From the NCBI RefSeq assembly GCF_029852145.1, contig NC_079978.1, positions 18,085,774-18,149,773 of the forward strand: a DNA stretch of 64,000 nt, read 5' to 3'. This DNA is from Microplitis mediator. Its lineage: Eukaryota; Arthropoda; Insecta; Hymenoptera; Braconidae. Positions 61,056 through 64,000 of this stretch are shown in pieces; the first letter of the stretch is position 1; the number at the start of each line of letters is the position of its first letter. Under the pieces are notes generated by a model. The model did no database searches and was not told the origin of the DNA. It worked only from the letters and a program-made list of their open reading frames with translations. The position numbers and the translations under genes were made by a program.

Positions 61056-61290
61056 TTTGAAATAAAAAGTAATTATAGTGCTAGCACAGAGAGGCTAGCC
61101 AAATATTACAATAAATGAGATTGGATTGCCATTGAAGTTTTAAAAAATATTAAAACACCAATCTAAGAATATATGAATGCATTAGCATTCATATATATTA
61201 AAATAACTAACAACAATAAAATTAACATTGTAACGGATTTCTTGAACCAAGAAATGATTGTTTGGACAATATTATTTTATTGTCTCAGTG

Positions 61291-61752
61291 TACCTGCGAC
61301 AAAAACTTGAATTCTTGCTATGTTGACTAGGAAAAAAATTATATATCTCTTTTATGAGAGCATAATAAATTAATTAGCACATTCGAAATTTTTCTCGCAA
61401 ACAGTGGTAAAAATTCAATTTTTAATCTGCAAATCTGCTCGTGATCTATTCTAGCCCCATTTACAACCCAAATTATTGTTAATACATAAACGAGTATCTT
61501 GACTGCTAATGTACTGTAGTTGGACACAATATTTTTTCTCCGTGTAGTTCAAAACACAAATGAACGTTTTTTGTAAATTTTATTAGTACAAACGGTTCGA
61601 AATAAAAAAAATTTCCTAATCATACATCTAATTACTGAGTTTTCAATTAATCTTTAAAATATGAACTTTCAGTATTTTAATATAATAACTACTAGCATGA
61701 ATTCTATACAGTAGCGCTCAATAATATTTTTACAAGAAATTTTTATTTATTT
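61291..61752. other. Noncoding stretch with a lone TIR end
   Basis: cacaatattttttctccgtg-TA at 61525-61546 matches the right end of 51203-52068; no left partner is found. Otherwise AT-rich. Confidence 0.45.
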
Positions 61753-61971
61753 AGGGTATACGTACCATTTGTGGCCACTGCTCCATTTTTGGACAGTTAA
61801 TACGTTATTTTAATTAATGAAAAAGTATAAAATAAAATTACCATTTTAATAATGGAATTGAAGTATCTTCAAATACATTTTTAAAATAAATTATGTACTG
61901 CGTCTTTTATAAATTATTTTGTTTACATTAATTAAGTGTCCAAAACTGGCCAAAAACGGTACTTCTACCCT
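61753..61971. mobile_element. AGGGTAGAAG-class MITE, copy 2 (inverted)
   Basis: Starts agggtatacgtaccatttgt and ends aaaacggtacttctaccct. Reverse-complement match to 47972-48182 through gtggccactgctccattttt and aaaagtataaaataaaatt. Confidence 0.75.
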
Positions 61972-61975
61972 ATTG

Positions 61976-62108
61976 AGAGCGAACAAAAAACACAAAATTC
62001 TATAAGTTACTTTTTAATTGATATTTCTATGCAACGTTAATGTATTCTGTAAAACGTTAAATATCAATTGAAAAGTAACTTATAGATTTTGTGTTATTTA
62101 TTTGCTCT
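61976..62108. repeat. Foldback hairpin of about 130 bp
   Basis: Arms of about 55 nt (gagcgaacaaaaaacacaaa, tctataagttacttttt, aattgatattt, aacgtt) mirrored around a short centre. It abuts the CACTG element to its right. Confidence 0.8.
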
Positions 62109-62110
62109 TA

Positions 62111-62353
62111 CACTGTAAAAAATCCGGAGTGAATCCGGAGTGAATTGGGAGTGAAATAAAATCCGAATTCACTCCGCCACTCGGAGTTCCGGAGTTTTAA
62201 AAAAAATCACTCCGCATGCGGAGTGAGTTGGGAGTTTTTTTTTAGCGGAGTGATCTCGGAGTGACGCGAATTTTATTTCACTCCCAATTCACTCCGGTCC
62301 GAAGTTTTAATACTTAAATAAATTTATATTAATTTATATGAAACTGCTAAATA

Positions 62354-62403
<50 letters not shown>

Positions 62404-62757
62404 GTGCATGTGTGTGTCTGGGTGTGTGTAGGTGTTTGTGTGCGTGTGTGCAAATGTGTGCATGTGTGAAAAATTGTGCGTGTGTGCAAAGTTGTGCGTG
62501 TGTGTAAATTTGTGCGTGTGTGCAAATGTGTGCCTGTGTGCAAATTTGTACGTGTGTGCAAATGTGTGCGTGTGTGAAAATGTGTGCGTGTGTGTGCAAA
62601 TGTGTGCGTGTGTGTACAAATGTGTGCGTGTGTGTGTTCGATTGTGTGCTTGTGTGCAAATGTGTGCATGCGTGTGTGTGCGAGTGCGCGTGTGTGCCTA
62701 AATATGTATGTATGTGCATATCAGCTGATCAATAATGTAATACGCGAATTTTTACAA
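62111..62757. mobile_element. CACTGTAAAAAA element with (GT)n core, right-truncated
   Basis: Starts CACTGTAAAAAATCCGGAGT after TA. It is the reverse complement of the right two thirds of 15170-16032, including the GT/CA core and the cagctgatcaataatgtaat junction. It stops at aatttttaca without its second terminus. Confidence 0.8.
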
Positions 62758-62761
62758 AATA

Positions 62762-62815
<54 letters not shown>

Positions 62816-62818
62816 ATG
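62354..62818. repeat. (GT)n microsatellites
   Basis: Pure GT at 62354-62399, degenerate gtgtgcaaatgtgtgcgt units to about 62700, and a second pure GT run at 62763-62812. Open frames here on both strands are repeat artefacts. Confidence 0.9.
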
Positions 62819-64000
62819 TGAACCTCTTATAACTTTTGAAAAAATTAACCGATTTAATTCGTTCTTGCGGCAATAGAGAGAGTTTGTTGGCCGTCAACTT
62901 TCCTGTTAACATTCAGATCATTTGATCGAATAGACTCAAAGATATTTGGATAATAACCCAAAGCGATTTCCAATCTATGATGTGACTTATTTAATTTTAC
63001 AATCAAACGTCGAGCGTTAAACCTAAGATTGTGTACCCCCTACTGTGAACTATCGGTCTGTGCGGCTAGACAGGTGAATAATAAGGGATAAAGGTAAGTG
63101 GGCTATCGAAAAGCCTCGTGAAGCTAGTATCTTATTGTTAAAGTAAAATTATCTGAGAAATATTGTTTCTAAATGTTTATGTTTACGAGTAGTTATTTAT
63201 TGAGGATCAAACATACCCAAAATACAAAAGGGTTACAAATAGTAATATTCAAAATAGTCAGTGTAAAATAAAATGTTTCAAGCATATGGTTTACAATTGA
63301 TTTCAAAATATATAAAAGAAAAATACTAAATAATGGTTACAATGGTTAAAAACTTACCCTAAACAGGCTTAGATGAGGTGTTAAGACTGTCTGACATATT
63401 ATGGATCATATACAAAAATTTCTTAATGCGTAGTTATGTATTATCATATTTGACAGCGCACTATATGTTTTTATACCTTCAGTGGTCAATGATCTCAACT
63501 CATGTTTATACACAACCTCACTCGATATATAAACTACTATTTTGACAATTTCCTGCTCAACCGATAGAAAATTGAATCCTTTATTTGTGCTTCTGTATAT
63601 ATTTGTTATCAAGAATCAGAAGTTACCAAGGAGATTATAAAAATTCTAAAAAACATTCAATACTTGCAAATTTTCTGATTTTTATTACCACTATCGGATA
63701 TATGAGCATTTGAAATATGGGCTTTTTCGTATTTCCTACTCTTTTTCTTTATTCTGAAACGTCATCGAATTTACCCCTAATTAAATTAATTATAGACATT
63801 CAGCTCTTTTACCTCAGCCTAATACTTTTAATGAAAGGTAAAGGAAAGACGGTTTCTCGATATCTCTCCCCTAGACCCAACTATCCTTTTAACCCTTATT
63901 CTATCCAAATACCTGAGCATAAGGGATTTCAAAAATATACCAGTCACTTCATGTACTCGGTTCATCAGCTATGACTTTTAAGGGTTCTTTACGAGCTAAA
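62819..64000. other. No recognisable gene at the right edge
   Basis: Unremarkable AT-rich sequence; the open frames at 63406 (minus) and 63717 (plus) lack motifs. A gene continuing beyond the window cannot be excluded. Confidence 0.4.

Larger units (their letters stand above)
57566..61214. repeat. 329/330-bp satellite: one inverted plus ten direct units
   Basis: Unit one (57566-57885) reads in the opposite orientation; ten direct units follow to about 61214 with a 329- or 330-bp period. The length difference comes from ccattgaagttt versus ccattaggttt. Copies differ at only a handful of positions. Each unit holds a perfect palindrome around ccaaatttgg, a gaatgcattagcattc hairpin, a gctagcacagagaggctagc hairpin and a hammerhead ribozyme core. 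A 15-bp direct repeat, aataaaattaacatt, flanks the array (57551-57565 and 61215-61229). The 60-residue minus-strand frame repeated in the units is antisense to the ribozyme and not credible as a gene. Confidence 0.95.
57321..61290. mobile_element. YACTGAGAAAAA-ended TIR element carrying the satellite array
   Basis: TA then TACTGAGAAAAAAAATACTT on the left; TTTTATTGTCTCAGTG then TA on the right. The shoulders have the tacttgatacaagaa / ttgaaccaagaaa word of the 888-1091 family. The satellite array fills 57566-61214 between them. Confidence 0.65.

Noticed and set aside
57566..61214. CRISPR array
   Set aside because: Units are long, contiguous and without variable spacers; eukaryotic context.

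Overview
The window is eukaryotic: very AT-rich, with spliced coding exons, no operons or Shine-Dalgarno-led genes, and a dense mass of DNA-transposon relics. The one intact gene, together with Tc3-like, pogo-like, TTAA-flanked and RNase H-bearing non-LTR remnants, points to an insect. The style (nested short terminal-inverted-repeat elements in an AT-rich background) would suit a parasitoid wasp, but the order is an inference.

Layout. 1-47.6 kb is almost entirely nested, mostly non-autonomous elements. Landmarks are a broken I/R1/Jockey-type RNase H tail (3.07-5.04 kb) split by a 1.1-kb element; a three-deep nest at 7.2-9.75 kb; a tRNA-like gene split in its anticodon arm (11.1-12.7 kb); a Tc3-like element with a decayed transposase (15.1-17.0 kb), itself split by a CACTG-ended element; two opposite copies of a TTAA-flanked element (12.9 and 21.5 kb); 5S-rRNA-like and tRNA-like SINE heads; and many elements whose interior is one short palindromic word repeated dozens of times.

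48.6-57.2 kb holds the only convincing host gene. Eight exons splice without a frame error into a 676-residue secreted protein that I assign, from recalled motifs, to the insect DUF4803 family. Its introns 1, 4 and 7 contain at least seven TIR or foldback elements.

57.3-61.3 kb, just downstream of the gene, is the most interesting region. A satellite of about 330 bp (one inverted plus ten direct units, nearly identical) carries in every unit a complete type III hammerhead self-cleaving ribozyme core. The array sits inside a TIR element. This resembles ribozyme-bearing satellites and retrozymes known elsewhere.

Two general patterns emerge. First, elements with CACNG termini leave 2-bp target duplications (TA, CA, TG), shown by several reconstructable empty sites, which fits animal CACTA-type transposition. 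Second, each family carries its own internal repeated word, possibly a transposase-binding array. All positions were read by eye; similarity searches and folding were not run.
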